DNA of 58,418 nucleotides from an uncultured Opitutales bacterium (GTDB lineage Bacteria; Verrucomicrobiota; Verrucomicrobiia; Opitutales; Intestinicryptomonadaceae), in assembly GCA_900548275.1 (NCBI GenBank), contig URJY01000009.1, positions 1 to 58,418 on the forward strand, read 5' to 3'. How positions within the stretch are numbered: position 1 is the first letter of the stretch; each line of letters opens with the position of its first letter. Both the position numbers and the translations under genes were made by a program. The notes beneath the pieces were generated by a model. It had not been told where the DNA came from, searched no databases, and saw only the letters and a list, made by a program, of their open reading frames with translations. Shown one piece after another: positions 50,936 to 58,418 of the stretch.

Positions 50936-51516
50936 GCCTGAACAACGAACAGATAGAATCGGTAAAACAGTGGGTCGCCGAAGGTGCGGACATCGGCGAA
51001 GTGCAGACGCGAATCAAGAGCCAGTTCGGCATCTCGATGACCTATATGGACGTGCGTTTCCTAATCGACGACATCGGCGCGGAGCTCGTATCCAAGCCCG
51101 AACCCGTCGGGCAGGAGGTTTCGCAAGACCTTTCGACGCAACAGTCTTCCGCGTATCCCGAAAGTGCGCCTTACGGCGGTGCGGCTTCGGAATATCAGGG
51201 CGAATCGTATCCCGATGTGGGCGAATCCGACGGCGGTTATCCCGACGCTTACGGGCAACCCAGTAGCGAGGAATACCCCGAACAGAAGGCGTCCGAAGCT
51301 CCGCAGTCCGACAACATCAGTGTTTCGGTAAGTCCGATTCAGCGTCCCGACTGCATTGTTTCGGGCGATGTAATTTTTTCCGACGGCACGAAGGCTGAAT
51401 GGCGAATCGACAGAATGGGGCAGCTTGGCTTGATTCCCGAAGCGGGAAAAACTCCGCCGCAAAGCGATATGTATCCGTTCCAGCGCAAGCTGCAGGAATT
51501 GCTGAGCAGGATGTAG
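50932..51516 (+). CDS. Hypothetical protein linked to the pseudopilin cassette, 194 aa
   Basis: The family is not recognised. The protein has no signal peptide and is probably cytoplasmic. The N-terminal 45 or so residues look like a compact helical module (SVKQWVAEGADIGEVQTRI...MTYMDVRFLIDDIGAEL). A low-complexity Ser/Glu/Tyr/Gly/Pro linker (about 55-125) and a small C-terminal beta module (VSGDVIFSDGTKAEWRID) follow. Its start overlaps the GspJ-like stop by 4 bases, so it is coupled to the pseudopilins. It may adapt or regulate the pilin machine, but this is context only. Confidence 0.72.
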   Translation: MSLNNEQIESVKQWVAEGADIGEVQTRIKSQFGISMTYMDVRFLIDDIGAELVSKPEPVGQEVSQDLSTQQSSAYPESAPYGGAASEYQGESYPDVGESDGGYPDAYGQPSSEEYPEQKASEAPQSDNISVSVSPIQRPDCIVSGDVIFSDGTKAEWRIDRMGQLGLIPEAGKTPPQSDMYPFQRKLQELLSRM

Positions 51517-51525
51517 CTTTTTACC

Positions 51526-52179
51526 ATGTCGAAAAACGACTTCACCGACACCCTACCGCCCTGCAAGGGGCGGGTTTTATTGCATTCGTGTTGTGCGCCG
51601 TGTTCTGCGGCGGTGATAGAAAATTTGCTTCAAAACGGAATCGATTTTTCGGTTTACTACTACAATCCGAACATTGTTCCGCGGGAGGAGTATGAGCTGC
51701 GCAAGTCGGAGAACAAAAAGTTTGCCGAGCGTTTCGGGGTTGAATTTATCGACGGCGATTGGGACAATGAAAATTGGCTTTCGGTTTGCGGTTCGATGAT
51801 GGATTTGCCCGAGCGTGGGGCGCGTTGTCTTGAATGTTTCAAGATGCGATTGTTGCAGTCTGCCAAGTTTGCCAAGTCCAACGGTTATGCCGTTTTTACG
51901 ACGACTCTTGCCGCATCGCGTTGGAAGAGTGTCGAGCAGCTAAACGAGGCGGGAAAGTTCGCCGAATCCGCCGTCGGCGGCGTGAAATTCTGGGCGAGAA
52001 ACTGGCGCAAGGGCGGTTTAACCGAACGTCGCGCCCAACTCCTGCGTCAATACAACTTCTACAACCAAACCTACTGCGGTTGCAAGCAGGCTGCAGCAAA
52101 GGCGAAGCCCTTGACGCCCGAACTTCGTTCGGGAGTTGTGATACTGCGGCGCGACTATAGTCGCGCCTTTTGTGTATAA
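51526..52179 (+). CDS. queH: Epoxyqueuosine reductase QueH
   Basis: A 217-aa enzyme of the QueH (DUF208) family, which reduces epoxyqueuosine to queuosine in tRNA in place of QueG. The cysteine sets are clear: SCCAPC (22, 23, 26), RCLECF (101, 104) and YCGC (184, 186); they bind a 4Fe-4S cluster and a second metal. The conserved core ends at YCGCKQ. The last 27 or so codons (from about residue 191, AKAKPLTPELRSGVVILRRD...) coincide with R-family repeat copy 2, so the tail is probably repeat-derived. It follows the 194-aa gene by 9 bp. Confidence 0.92.
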   Translation: MSKNDFTDTLPPCKGRVLLHSCCAPCSAAVIENLLQNGIDFSVYYYNPNIVPREEYELRKSENKKFAERFGVEFIDGDWDNENWLSVCGSMMDLPERGARCLECFKMRLLQSAKFAKSNGYAVFTTTLAASRWKSVEQLNEAGKFAESAVGGVKFWARNWRKGGLTERRAQLLRQYNFYNQTYCGCKQAAAKAKPLTPELRSGVVILRRDYSRAFCV

Positions 52180-52226
52180 TCACGCATTGCCTACGGCAAT
52201 CGCTTTGATTGTTCGAACTTATTTTG
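52097..52226 (-). repeat. Structured dispersed repeat, R-family copy 2
   Basis: On the minus strand it reads AAAATAAGTTCGAAC, CAAAGCGATTG, a hairpin, the palindrome with central CTATAG (52148-52167), and the CCCGAAC / GTTCGGG hairpin, aligning with copy 1 nearly throughout. Its far end lies inside the queH coding frame and provides the queH stop. Confidence 0.8.
52148..52171 (+). terminator. Repeat-borne hairpin, probable terminator of queH
   Basis: The perfect 20-bp palindrome GGCGCGACTA / TAGTCGCGCC is followed by TTTT. It lies inside the last codons of queH. Confidence 0.5.
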
Positions 52227-52250
52227 TAGAGTTCCGAAACAAAATCGACA

Positions 52251-52338
52251 AAGCCGAAGCCCCCGCAATGGCGTACAGGCTCCAGCCTGTAAGTTCGCAT
52301 TGCTTCGCAATGGCTTTGATTGTTCGAACTTATTTTGT
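52251..52338 (-). repeat. Structured dispersed repeat, R-family copy 3 (partial)
   Basis: On the minus strand it starts AAAATAAGTTCGAACAATC, then AAAGCCATTGC and hairpins (CCATTGC / GCAATG, CAGGCT / AGCCTG). It lacks the CTATAG palindrome. It lies directly beside copy 2 in the same orientation. Confidence 0.7.
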
Positions 52339-52382
52339 GTGTTGTCGAAACCTGTTGATATACTTGTCCGATTGGAAAAGAT

Positions 52383-53096
52383 TCAAAACTGCATTATTGC
52401 TTTTGCAATTTTTGCGCTGTCGGTCGGCTTGTCTTTTGCGTTTTCCCTTGCGATTTGCACGGGTTGCGGAAATTCGTTTTTGAAGTACGAAAAAAGCATA
52501 TCGGAATATTCTCGCGTAAATTCGGGGTGTCCCTGAAAGCACAATGCGCTTTCGCCTATGCGATACGATTCGTTCGGGCAAAATTCGCTTCCCGAGAGGC
52601 GTTCCGCATTCGGCGGCAGCTCTATGACCTGATCGTGGTGGTTGTAGTCGAGCCGGAAGCCGCCGTCGGGGAAATACGGTTTCAGAAAATCGGATTTCAG
52701 CGGCGAGAATCTGATTCCCTCTCCCCATCCCGCTTCCGCTCGGGCTACCCGTCCGCCGAGCGCGTCGGCGACGAGTTGGTGTCCGAAGCATATGCCGACA
52801 ACTTTCGCCCCGCAACCGCAGGCTGCACGGACAAAATCTTTTAGTGCGGAAATCCAAACGTCGGAATCGTACGCGCTCGAAAGGCTGCCCGTAATCACGT
52901 ACTTTTCGCCGAAGCGGACGGCGGGCAATTCGCCGTTTCGCGCGTCGAAAACCTCGATGTCCGCCATTGCCGCGCCCGCGCCGACAAACAGATTTGCGAA
53001 CAACCGCCAATACTCGGGCGTCGCGCGACCGAAAGCCTTTCGCGCGTCGGAAAAATCCTCACAGGAAAGAATTTTAATTTTCACAAAACACGCCAT
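52383..53096 (-). CDS. Class I glutamine amidotransferase (GuaA-type GATase domain protein)
   Basis: A 237-aa stand-alone type 1 glutamine amidotransferase. The nucleophile elbow GICFGHQ gives Cys103, and FQGHPEF gives His190 and Glu192, completing the triad. Oxyanion and substrate residues are in YVITGSLSSAYD. It has no synthetase domain, so it resembles the GMP-synthase-like family acting on unknown substrates rather than GuaA itself. I used the ATG at 53096; it has no strong ribosome-binding site. The gene lies alone on the minus strand between repeats and ygiQ. Confidence 0.85.
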   Translation of the reverse strand: MACFVKIKILSCEDFSDARKAFGRATPEYWRLFANLFVGAGAAMADIEVFDARNGELPAVRFGEKYVITGSLSSAYDSDVWISALKDFVRAACGCGAKVVGICFGHQLVADALGGRVARAEAGWGEGIRFSPLKSDFLKPYFPDGGFRLDYNHHDQVIELPPNAERLSGSEFCPNESYRIGESALCFQGHPEFTREYSDMLFSYFKNEFPQPVQIARENAKDKPTDSAKIAKAIMQF

Positions 53097-53292
53097 CTTG
53101 TACGCCGAAAGAAAAAATCAAGCATATTCAAACGGGCAATTTTCGTCTTCCCAAATCCGCCGCTCAGTTTTTTGTATGCGGTGTTCGAAAGAGGGGGTTG
53201 CGGTTTCGATTTGAATCCTGCGGCTTTTTCGCGGCGTTGCGCGTACCGATTTTCCGCTTTAGTTCTTGATTTTTCGGGGGGCGGTTGCGATT

Positions 53293-55038
53293 ATGTCGGC
53301 TTGTATGGACAAACGCGATTTGACGAAATTCGTTCCGACCACCCGCGCCGAAATGCAGGCTCGCGGTTGGAATGCAATCGACATTCTGATTGTTTCGGGC
53401 GACGCGTATGTCGACCATCCGAGTTTCGGCTCATCGCTCATTGCCCGCATTCTTCTCGATGCGGGGTATCGCGTGGGGATTGTTTCTCAGCCCGACTGGC
53501 GCACTCCCGATTCGCTCAACGTTTTCGGGCGGCCGCTCTTGGGGTGCGGCGTTTCGGCGGGCAACATCGATTCGATGTTGAAAATCTACACTGCGGGCAG
53601 GCGTATGCGCCGCGAGGATATGTATGCGCCTGCGGGCAAGACGGGCTTGTGTCCGCCGCACGCGTCGGTTGTGTATTGCCAGCTTGTGCGCCGCGCGTTT
53701 CCCTCCCTGCCTGTGGTGCTCGGCGGTGTCGAGGCGAGTCTGCGGCGCGTTGCCCACTACGATTATTGGCAGGACAAAATCCGCCAGTCGGTGCTCGTCG
53801 ATTCCAAAGCCGACATCCTTTGCTACGGAATGGGCGAGCTTACCATGCTCGAAATTTTCGACCGCATAAAAAACAACCGCAGTTTGGCGGGCATTCGCGG
53901 CACATGCAGATATTTGGGCGGGAAGGAGTCGGCTGCGTTTGCCGTCGACGAAAGCGTTGTGGAGCTGCCGTCGTTCGAGGAGATGTGTTCCGACAAAACC
54001 GCGATTATGCGCGAGACGAAGGCGGTGGAGTCGGAGATGAATCCGTGGAACGGGCGTCGGCTCGTACAGCGCACGAACGGGCGCATTCTGCTTGTCGAGC
54101 CGCCGCGTCCGCCGATGTCGTCGGAGCAGTTCGACAAGTTTTCCGAATTGCCCTACACGAATCTTCCGCACTGGTCGTACAAAGAGAAAATTCCCGCGTG
54201 GGAGATGATAAAAGACTCCGTCACGGTTGTGCGCGGCTGCCCCGGGGGGTGTGCGTTTTGCGGGCTTGTATCGCATCAGGGGCGCAATCTTGTGTTCCGC
54301 AGCCGCGAAAGCGTCGTTCGCAGTGTGGAGCGTCTTGCGAAGCAGCCGTACTTTCGCGGAACGATTAGCGATGTCGGCGGGGCGGCGGGCAACATTTACG
54401 GACATACGCCGAAAGACCCGAACATTTGCAAAAAGTGCCGCCGCTACTCGTGCATTTTTCCGAATCTCTGCAAAAACTACGGCGTGAACGAAAAGCCGCT
54501 TATGGATTTGCTCGACGCGCTCAAAAAAATTCCGAACGTCTCGCACGTTTTCGTGAACTCGGGCGTGCGGCTCGACTTGGCGTTGCTTCAGCCGCGCCAG
54601 ACCGAGAAAATCATACGCGACCACGTATCGGGGCAAATCAGCGTCGCCCCCGAGCACCTCGACGACAAAGTTCTCCGCCTTATGCGCAAGGGCAGGGCGG
54701 GCGAGTTCGACGCGTTCAGAAAAATCTTCGACAGCGTAAACGGCAAGACTGGCAAGAAGCAGTACATAGTGCCGTATTTCATCTCGAATTTTCCGGGGTG
54801 CACGGAAAGGGAGATGGCGGTTGTGGATTCGTATTTGGGCAGGTCGAACTGGCGCGTTCAGCAGGTGCAGGATTTCATTCCGCTGCCGATGACGATGGGA
54901 TGTGCTATGTACTGCGCGGAAATCGCGCCCGACGGCACGCCGATAAAAGTCAACAAGGGGCTTGCCGAACGCCGCACGCAGCGCGATATGCTGCGCGGCG
55001 ACCACAAAAAACCGAAGCGCAAATTCGGCGCAAAGTAG
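53293..55038 (+). CDS. YgiQ-family radical SAM protein
   Basis: A 581-aa protein of the YgiQ (UPF0313) family, shorter than E. coli YgiQ (739). The N-terminal domain has LIVSGDAYVDHPSFGSS. The radical SAM cluster motif CPGGCAFC lies after TVVRG (about 316-323). Conserved downstream stretches are ISVAPEHLDD and QVQDFIPLPMT. The C-terminus is basic (DHKKPKRKFGAK). Function is unproven. A G-rich sequence 8-16 bases before the ATG at 53293 could serve as a ribosome site; an in-frame TTG lies 27 bases earlier. It stands alone, 63 bp before the GH16 gene. Confidence 0.9.
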   Translation: MSACMDKRDLTKFVPTTRAEMQARGWNAIDILIVSGDAYVDHPSFGSSLIARILLDAGYRVGIVSQPDWRTPDSLNVFGRPLLGCGVSAGNIDSMLKIYTAGRRMRREDMYAPAGKTGLCPPHASVVYCQLVRRAFPSLPVVLGGVEASLRRVAHYDYWQDKIRQSVLVDSKADILCYGMGELTMLEIFDRIKNNRSLAGIRGTCRYLGGKESAAFAVDESVVELPSFEEMCSDKTAIMRETKAVESEMNPWNGRRLVQRTNGRILLVEPPRPPMSSEQFDKFSELPYTNLPHWSYKEKIPAWEMIKDSVTVVRGCPGGCAFCGLVSHQGRNLVFRSRESVVRSVERLAKQPYFRGTISDVGGAAGNIYGHTPKDPNICKKCRRYSCIFPNLCKNYGVNEKPLMDLLDALKKIPNVSHVFVNSGVRLDLALLQPRQTEKIIRDHVSGQISVAPEHLDDKVLRLMRKGRAGEFDAFRKIFDSVNGKTGKKQYIVPYFISNFPGCTEREMAVVDSYLGRSNWRVQQVQDFIPLPMTMGCAMYCAEIAPDGTPIKVNKGLAERRTQRDMLRGDHKKPKRKFGAK

Positions 55039-55051
55039 GTCGCGGGGCATT

Positions 55052-55081
55052 TTGTACTTGTCGGAAATTTTACCATAAAAT
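55052..55081 (+). promoter_or_regulatory. Candidate promoter of the GH16 gene
   Basis: TTGTAC (55052-55057), an 18-base spacer and TAAAAT (55076-55081), 20 bases before the GH16 ATG. Confidence 0.5.
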
Positions 55082-55101
55082 AATAAAACACATAAACTAC
55101 T

Positions 55102-56076
55102 ATGAAAAACAAACTGAAATACTTGGCTGTAATTATCGCCGCGGCGGCGTTCCCTTTGTGCGGATTTGCGGCGTTTACGGAAGTAAGCGTAAAAGACAAG
55201 CCCGTCGTGCAGGTTCCGTTCAAACCGTTCGCGGACGAAGCCCCGAGCCTTCTGCCGCCGAATAAAAAATGGAAACTCGTCTGGAACGACGAGTTCAACG
55301 GAAGGGAAATCGACAAAACAAAATGGATGTGCCGCGAATCGTTCTGGGGGCAGGATTTCCCCGCGTTCGCACACAACTACGAGGGCGTGGAAATGACGGG
55401 CAAAACCGTGCGCCTGCACCTGCTCCGCAAGGGCGACGACTTCTGCTCGCCGCACCTCCAGACGGGTTCGTTGACATACGACATTCCCAAAGATTCAAAG
55501 GGCTTCTGGCCGTTCGGCAAATACCGCAAACCGCTTTTTATGCATAAATACGGCTATTACGAAATCCGCTGCAGACAGCCGAAAAACGCGGGTTGGCACT
55601 CGGCTTTCTGGTTGCAGTCCCCTGGGATAGGTTCGTCGCCGAACCCCGAAGTTGCGGGTATCGAAACCGACATCATGGAAAACTACAACCAAATCAAGAA
55701 AGGGCGCATAGTCGGCGGCAACGGTTGGAACGGATACGGCAAAGACAGCAAATGGTTCGGACACTTCTCGTGGGAATACGAAGCCGACTCCGACGGTTGG
55801 TGCTACTACGGCGTGGACTGGTCGCCGAACGGCTATACATTCTACGCGAACGGCAAAAAGGTCGGCGAACAGAACAGCCCCGTCTCGCACGTGGAGCAGT
55901 TTATTCTGGTGTCGACCGAACCGGGGGGCTACAGAAACGCCCAAGGCAACGACGGCGGACTTTCCGCGGGAAAACGCGAGTGGGGTAAACCCGTTCCCGA
56001 ACTGTTCAAGGCGGTTCTGCCCGACTACTTCGAAGTGGACTTCGTAAGAGTCTACGACGAAGTGCCGAACAAGTAG
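55102..56076 (+). CDS. Exported glycoside hydrolase family 16 protein
   Basis: A 324-aa secreted beta-glucanase/galactanase-type hydrolase. The signal peptide is about residues 1-23. The jelly-roll GH16 fold carries the catalytic motif ETDIMENY, with nucleophile Glu188, Asp190 and acid/base Glu193. Sugar-binding stretches are LVWNDEFNG (59-67), the GWHSAFWLQ pattern and the final FEVDFVRVYD strand. Substrates of this family include laminarin, agar, porphyran and mixed-linkage glucans; which one applies is not clear. Together with the GH-A proteins it fits a polysaccharide-degrading lifestyle. It ends 25 bp before R-family copy 4. Confidence 0.93.
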   Translation: MKNKLKYLAVIIAAAAFPLCGFAAFTEVSVKDKPVVQVPFKPFADEAPSLLPPNKKWKLVWNDEFNGREIDKTKWMCRESFWGQDFPAFAHNYEGVEMTGKTVRLHLLRKGDDFCSPHLQTGSLTYDIPKDSKGFWPFGKYRKPLFMHKYGYYEIRCRQPKNAGWHSAFWLQSPGIGSSPNPEVAGIETDIMENYNQIKKGRIVGGNGWNGYGKDSKWFGHFSWEYEADSDGWCYYGVDWSPNGYTFYANGKKVGEQNSPVSHVEQFILVSTEPGGYRNAQGNDGGLSAGKREWGKPVPELFKAVLPDYFEVDFVRVYDEVPNK

Positions 56077-56100
56077 CGTTATTTGGTTTCGGCAACCCCG

Positions 56101-56210
56101 CAAAATAAGTTCGAATCGACAAAGCCATTGAGCGGGCTGCAGCCTGCCGCCAATGGCTTTGCCTTTGCTTGCAGCCTGCCAAAAAGTGGCAACTATAGTT
56201 GCACGGATAT
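56101..56210 (+). repeat. Structured dispersed repeat, R-family copy 4
   Basis: It starts CAAAATAAGTTCGAATC, then GACAAAGCCATTGAGCGGG, a hairpin region with repeated GCAGCCTGCC, and the palindrome GCAACTATAGTTGC (56189-56202). It lies between GH16 and efp. Confidence 0.75.
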
Positions 56211-56331
56211 AAAAACAAAAAAGTTGACGCGGCGGGGGTATTTTGGCAAAGTTGACGCCTTAATTTTGGAGTCGGCGCGGGAATCCGCCGCCGCAAATCG
56301 AATCATAAAAATAAATAGAATGTAATATCTT

Positions 56332-56889
56332 ATGGCAAGTCCCACAGACATCAGAAAAGGCAGAGTTATAATGTACAACGGCACACCGCACGCCGTTATG
56401 AGTATGCTTCACCGCACGCAGGGCAGACAGGCGGGCTTCGTCCAGACCGTCCTCAGAAATCTGGCTACAAACGCCTCCACCGCGGTCAAATTCCGCTCCA
56501 CCGACTCGGTGGAATTCTGCCACACCACGAACAAACAGCTCGAATTTTCCTATGTCGACGGCGACCAATATCACTTCATCGATCCCGAAACTTTCGACGA
56601 TACCGTACTGATGGAATCGACAATCGGCGAAGACACAAAGTGGCTCACCGAAGGCTCGCTCTATATGATTATGTTCGTAGACGGCGCGCCCGTTTCGCTG
56701 GAACTGCCCAACAATATCGAAATCGAAGTTGCGGAAGCGGCGGAAGGTCTGCGCGGCGACACTTCGTCGGCGCCCACAAAGGCGGTCACATTGGCAAACG
56801 GCGTTGTTCTGCAAGTGCCCCTCTTCATCAAACAGGGCGACAGAATCAAGGTTCGCACGGAAGACAACACATACATCAGCAGGGCTTAA
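56332..56889 (+). CDS. efp: Elongation factor P
   Basis: A 185-aa translation factor that relieves ribosome stalling at proline runs. It has the three-domain EF-P shape, with the KOW-like domain I (RKGRVIMYNGTPHAVM), domain II ending near GLRGDT, and domain III closing with KVRTEDNTYISRA. At the tip of the domain I loop, where E. coli has modified Lys34, this protein has Arg32 (TQGRQAG), as in EF-P types that are rhamnosylated by EarP. Two GTTGACGC repeats, 28 bases apart (56223 and 56251), lie upstream. It is 13 bp before argA. Confidence 0.95.
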   Translation: MASPTDIRKGRVIMYNGTPHAVMSMLHRTQGRQAGFVQTVLRNLATNASTAVKFRSTDSVEFCHTTNKQLEFSYVDGDQYHFIDPETFDDTVLMESTIGEDTKWLTEGSLYMIMFVDGAPVSLELPNNIEIEVAEAAEGLRGDTSSAPTKAVTLANGVVLQVPLFIKQGDRIKVRTEDNTYISRA

Positions 56890-56902
56890 AGCCTCGCATT
56901 TT

Positions 56903-58219
56903 ATGGAAAACTCGGTTCCGCATAGCGACAAGGTGACAATCAAGGCGTCCGATTTGCGCGGCATCTTGGAATACGTCCCCCTGTATCGCGGTCAGACTTT
57001 CGTCATCGCAATCGACGGAAGCGTGGTGGCGTGCGACAACTTCGCAAACGTCATCACCGACATCGCCGTTTTGCGGAGCCTCGGCATAAACGTTGTTGTC
57101 GTCCACGGAATAGGGCGGCAACTGAAGGAAATCGGCGCGGAGCGTTCGGTGGAACTGAGCGACGTCTACGGAAACAATCCCGTCGACGACAAAACGCTTT
57201 CGCTTGCCCGCGAAGTTTCGGCAACCGTGCTTCAGACGATTATCGACACCTTCGCGACAAAGAACATCCGCTGCGTTTCCACAAACGCCGTCCGCGCGAC
57301 CGAAGTGGGGATTATCTCGGGCGTGGACTACCGCAACGCGGGGCGTATCGAAAAGATAGACTTCAAAACGCTCGAGAACCTGCTTTCGCTCGGGATGATT
57401 CCCGTGCTCGCGCCGATGGCGGTAAACCGCGAGGGGCGCATTTTCAGAATAAATTCCGACCTCTTGGCGGCGGACGTGGCAACGGGGCTCGGGGCAACAA
57501 AACTCATTTTCCTTACGGTGACCCGCGGGCTTTTAGTGGGCGACGAAAAGGCGGTCGCAGTGCCGCTCGGCGACGTGAAATCGCTGATGGAAAGCAGAAT
57601 CGAAACGATTGACCCGCGCGTCGTCTCGAAAGTGCAGTGCGCAATCCGCGCATTGGAATCGACAAAAACACAGCGCGCACACATCCTCGACGGAAGCGAA
57701 TTCGCCTGCCTGCTTACCGAACTTTTCGAAAAGGTCGGCTGCGGCACAATGATATATTCCGACGAATACCAGAAAATCCGCAAAGCCACGCGCGACGACG
57801 TTTCGACCATCTACAACCTTTCGAAAAGCTCCACACGCTCGCAGAACTTGGTCTACCGCAGCCGCGAGGAGATTGAATCGAAAATCGACACCTACTTTGT
57901 CTACGAAATGGACGGCAGCATAATTTCGTTCGTGAGCCTGCTCGACATTTCGGAGGGCGCGGCTGAACTTGCGAGCCTGCACGTTCAGCCGTTCTATCAG
58001 GGGCACGACGTAGGCACGCGAATGGTGGATTTCATAGTGCGCGAGGCGAAAAAACGCGGCTATAAACGGCTGTTTGCGCTGAGCACAAAGAGCGCGCCGT
58101 TCTTCTCCGACGTGTGCAATTTTACGGAAGTGCCGCCGACGGAACTGCCGAAAACGCGGCAGGAAAAATACGAGAAATCGGGCAGGCACTCAAAAGTTTT
58201 CGTAATGATGCTTGGATAG
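56903..58219 (+). CDS. argA: Amino-acid N-acetyltransferase (N-acetylglutamate synthase)
   Basis: A 438-aa enzyme, matching ArgA (443 aa), that catalyses the first step of arginine biosynthesis. The N-terminal amino-acid-kinase-like domain (about 20-290) has VVVVHGIGRQL and VLAPMAVNREG. The C-terminal GNAT domain (about 295-438) has KATRDDVSTIYNL and the acetyl-CoA loop QPFYQGHDVGTRM. The frame is open inside efp, but homology begins after MENSVPHSDK at 56903, 13 bp after the efp stop. It pairs functionally with argH at 44594. The amino-acid-kinase-like domain usually mediates arginine feedback. Confidence 0.93.
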   Translation: MENSVPHSDKVTIKASDLRGILEYVPLYRGQTFVIAIDGSVVACDNFANVITDIAVLRSLGINVVVVHGIGRQLKEIGAERSVELSDVYGNNPVDDKTLSLAREVSATVLQTIIDTFATKNIRCVSTNAVRATEVGIISGVDYRNAGRIEKIDFKTLENLLSLGMIPVLAPMAVNREGRIFRINSDLLAADVATGLGATKLIFLTVTRGLLVGDEKAVAVPLGDVKSLMESRIETIDPRVVSKVQCAIRALESTKTQRAHILDGSEFACLLTELFEKVGCGTMIYSDEYQKIRKATRDDVSTIYNLSKSSTRSQNLVYRSREEIESKIDTYFVYEMDGSIISFVSLLDISEGAAELASLHVQPFYQGHDVGTRMVDFIVREAKKRGYKRLFALSTKSAPFFSDVCNFTEVPPTELPKTRQEKYEKSGRHSKVFVMMLG

Positions 58220-58253
58220 CGCGAAGCTTCCCCGCAAATAGGAAAAGGGGGAC

Positions 58254-58278
58254 GGGGAAGACCCGATTCCCTTTTTTT
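58254..58278 (+). terminator. Possible terminator after argA
   Basis: A short 5-bp stem (GGGAA / TTCCC) with a 7-base loop, followed by seven Ts. The stem is weak, but the position 35 bases after the argA stop is sensible. Confidence 0.45.
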
Positions 58279-58329
58279 ATCGGCTTTGCCAATGGCGTTA
58301 ATTTCTTCAAATAACCTATCACAAAAAAC

Positions 58330-58362
58330 AAAAAGCCGCCGCGAAGTTCGCGACGACTTTTT
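58330..58362. terminator. Imperfect bidirectional-looking terminator near the window end
   Basis: A stem with two mismatches (AAAAAGCCGCCGCGAA / TTCGCGACGACTTTTT), A-rich on one side and T-rich on the other. It may end a gene beyond the window edge. Confidence 0.45.
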
Positions 58363-58418
58363 CTGGGTTCAGGTTGGTTAGAAAAACTTGCTATTTTCTC
58401 CTGCGATACGCGGCAAAA

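Overview
The window looks like a chromosomal segment of a PVC-superphylum bacterium, most likely a member of Verrucomicrobiota (Opitutales-like). This is inferred from gene content: exported SGNH hydrolases and very large secreted glycoside hydrolases, a Planctomycete/Verrucomicrobia-style propeller/di-haem/FGE-like fusion protein, a Rho factor with a long disordered N-terminus, and many loose intergenic regions. No phage, IS transposase, CRISPR array or rRNA operon was seen. The lineage cannot be fixed without a database search.

Layout. 1-310: repeat element abutting mpl (minus). 1.8-6.0 kb: minus-strand run of three exported SGNH hydrolase paralogues, two of which share a nearly identical 260-bp tract, ending in a clear terminator. 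6.1-8.1 kb: mutL. 8.5-11.1 kb: dhaK, dhaL and an LsrF-like class I aldolase/thiolase, followed by a 1425-aa exported di-haem/FGE-like protein and a lipoprotein resembling D-lyxose isomerase. 16.4 kb: tRNA-His (minus). 16.7-23.5 kb: tandem paralogous exported clan GH-A glycoside hydrolases of about 1130 aa. 23.6-27.5 kb: a convergent 1318-aa exported glycoside hydrolase-like protein. 27.7-33.4 kb: minus-strand housekeeping run (153-aa hypothetical, def, coaE, rho) with a Tat-signal-bearing DapA-family protein at its end. 33.6-37.8 kb: AspT/YidE-type transporter, exported helical protein and Sel1 protein. 37.8-38.3 kb: dense repeat region. 38.3-41.8 kb: hpnH, dinG-type helicase and dUTPase-like gene (minus). 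42-44 kb: DUF481 outer-membrane-type protein and malate dehydrogenase. 44.6-52.2 kb: argH, obg, five type II pseudopilins, a 194-aa protein and queH. 52.4-58.2 kb: GATase (minus), YgiQ-type radical SAM protein, GH16, efp and argA.

How the genes fit together. The SGNH hydrolases, GH-A proteins, GH16, exported DapA-like protein and lyxose-isomerase-like lipoprotein suggest an organism that degrades complex, possibly esterified polysaccharides outside the cytoplasm. The dhaK-dhaL-aldolase unit suggests a sugar route that releases dihydroxyacetone or a related ketose. The pseudopilins look like part of a secretion or pilus-like machine whose motor and secretin lie elsewhere. argH and argA are arginine biosynthesis genes.

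The most unusual feature is two families of structured dispersed repeats. Several copies begin exactly at, or run into, the stop codons of neighbouring genes (mpl, the Sel1 gene, the dUTPase-like gene, queH), and one copy appears to supply the last 27 or so codons of queH.
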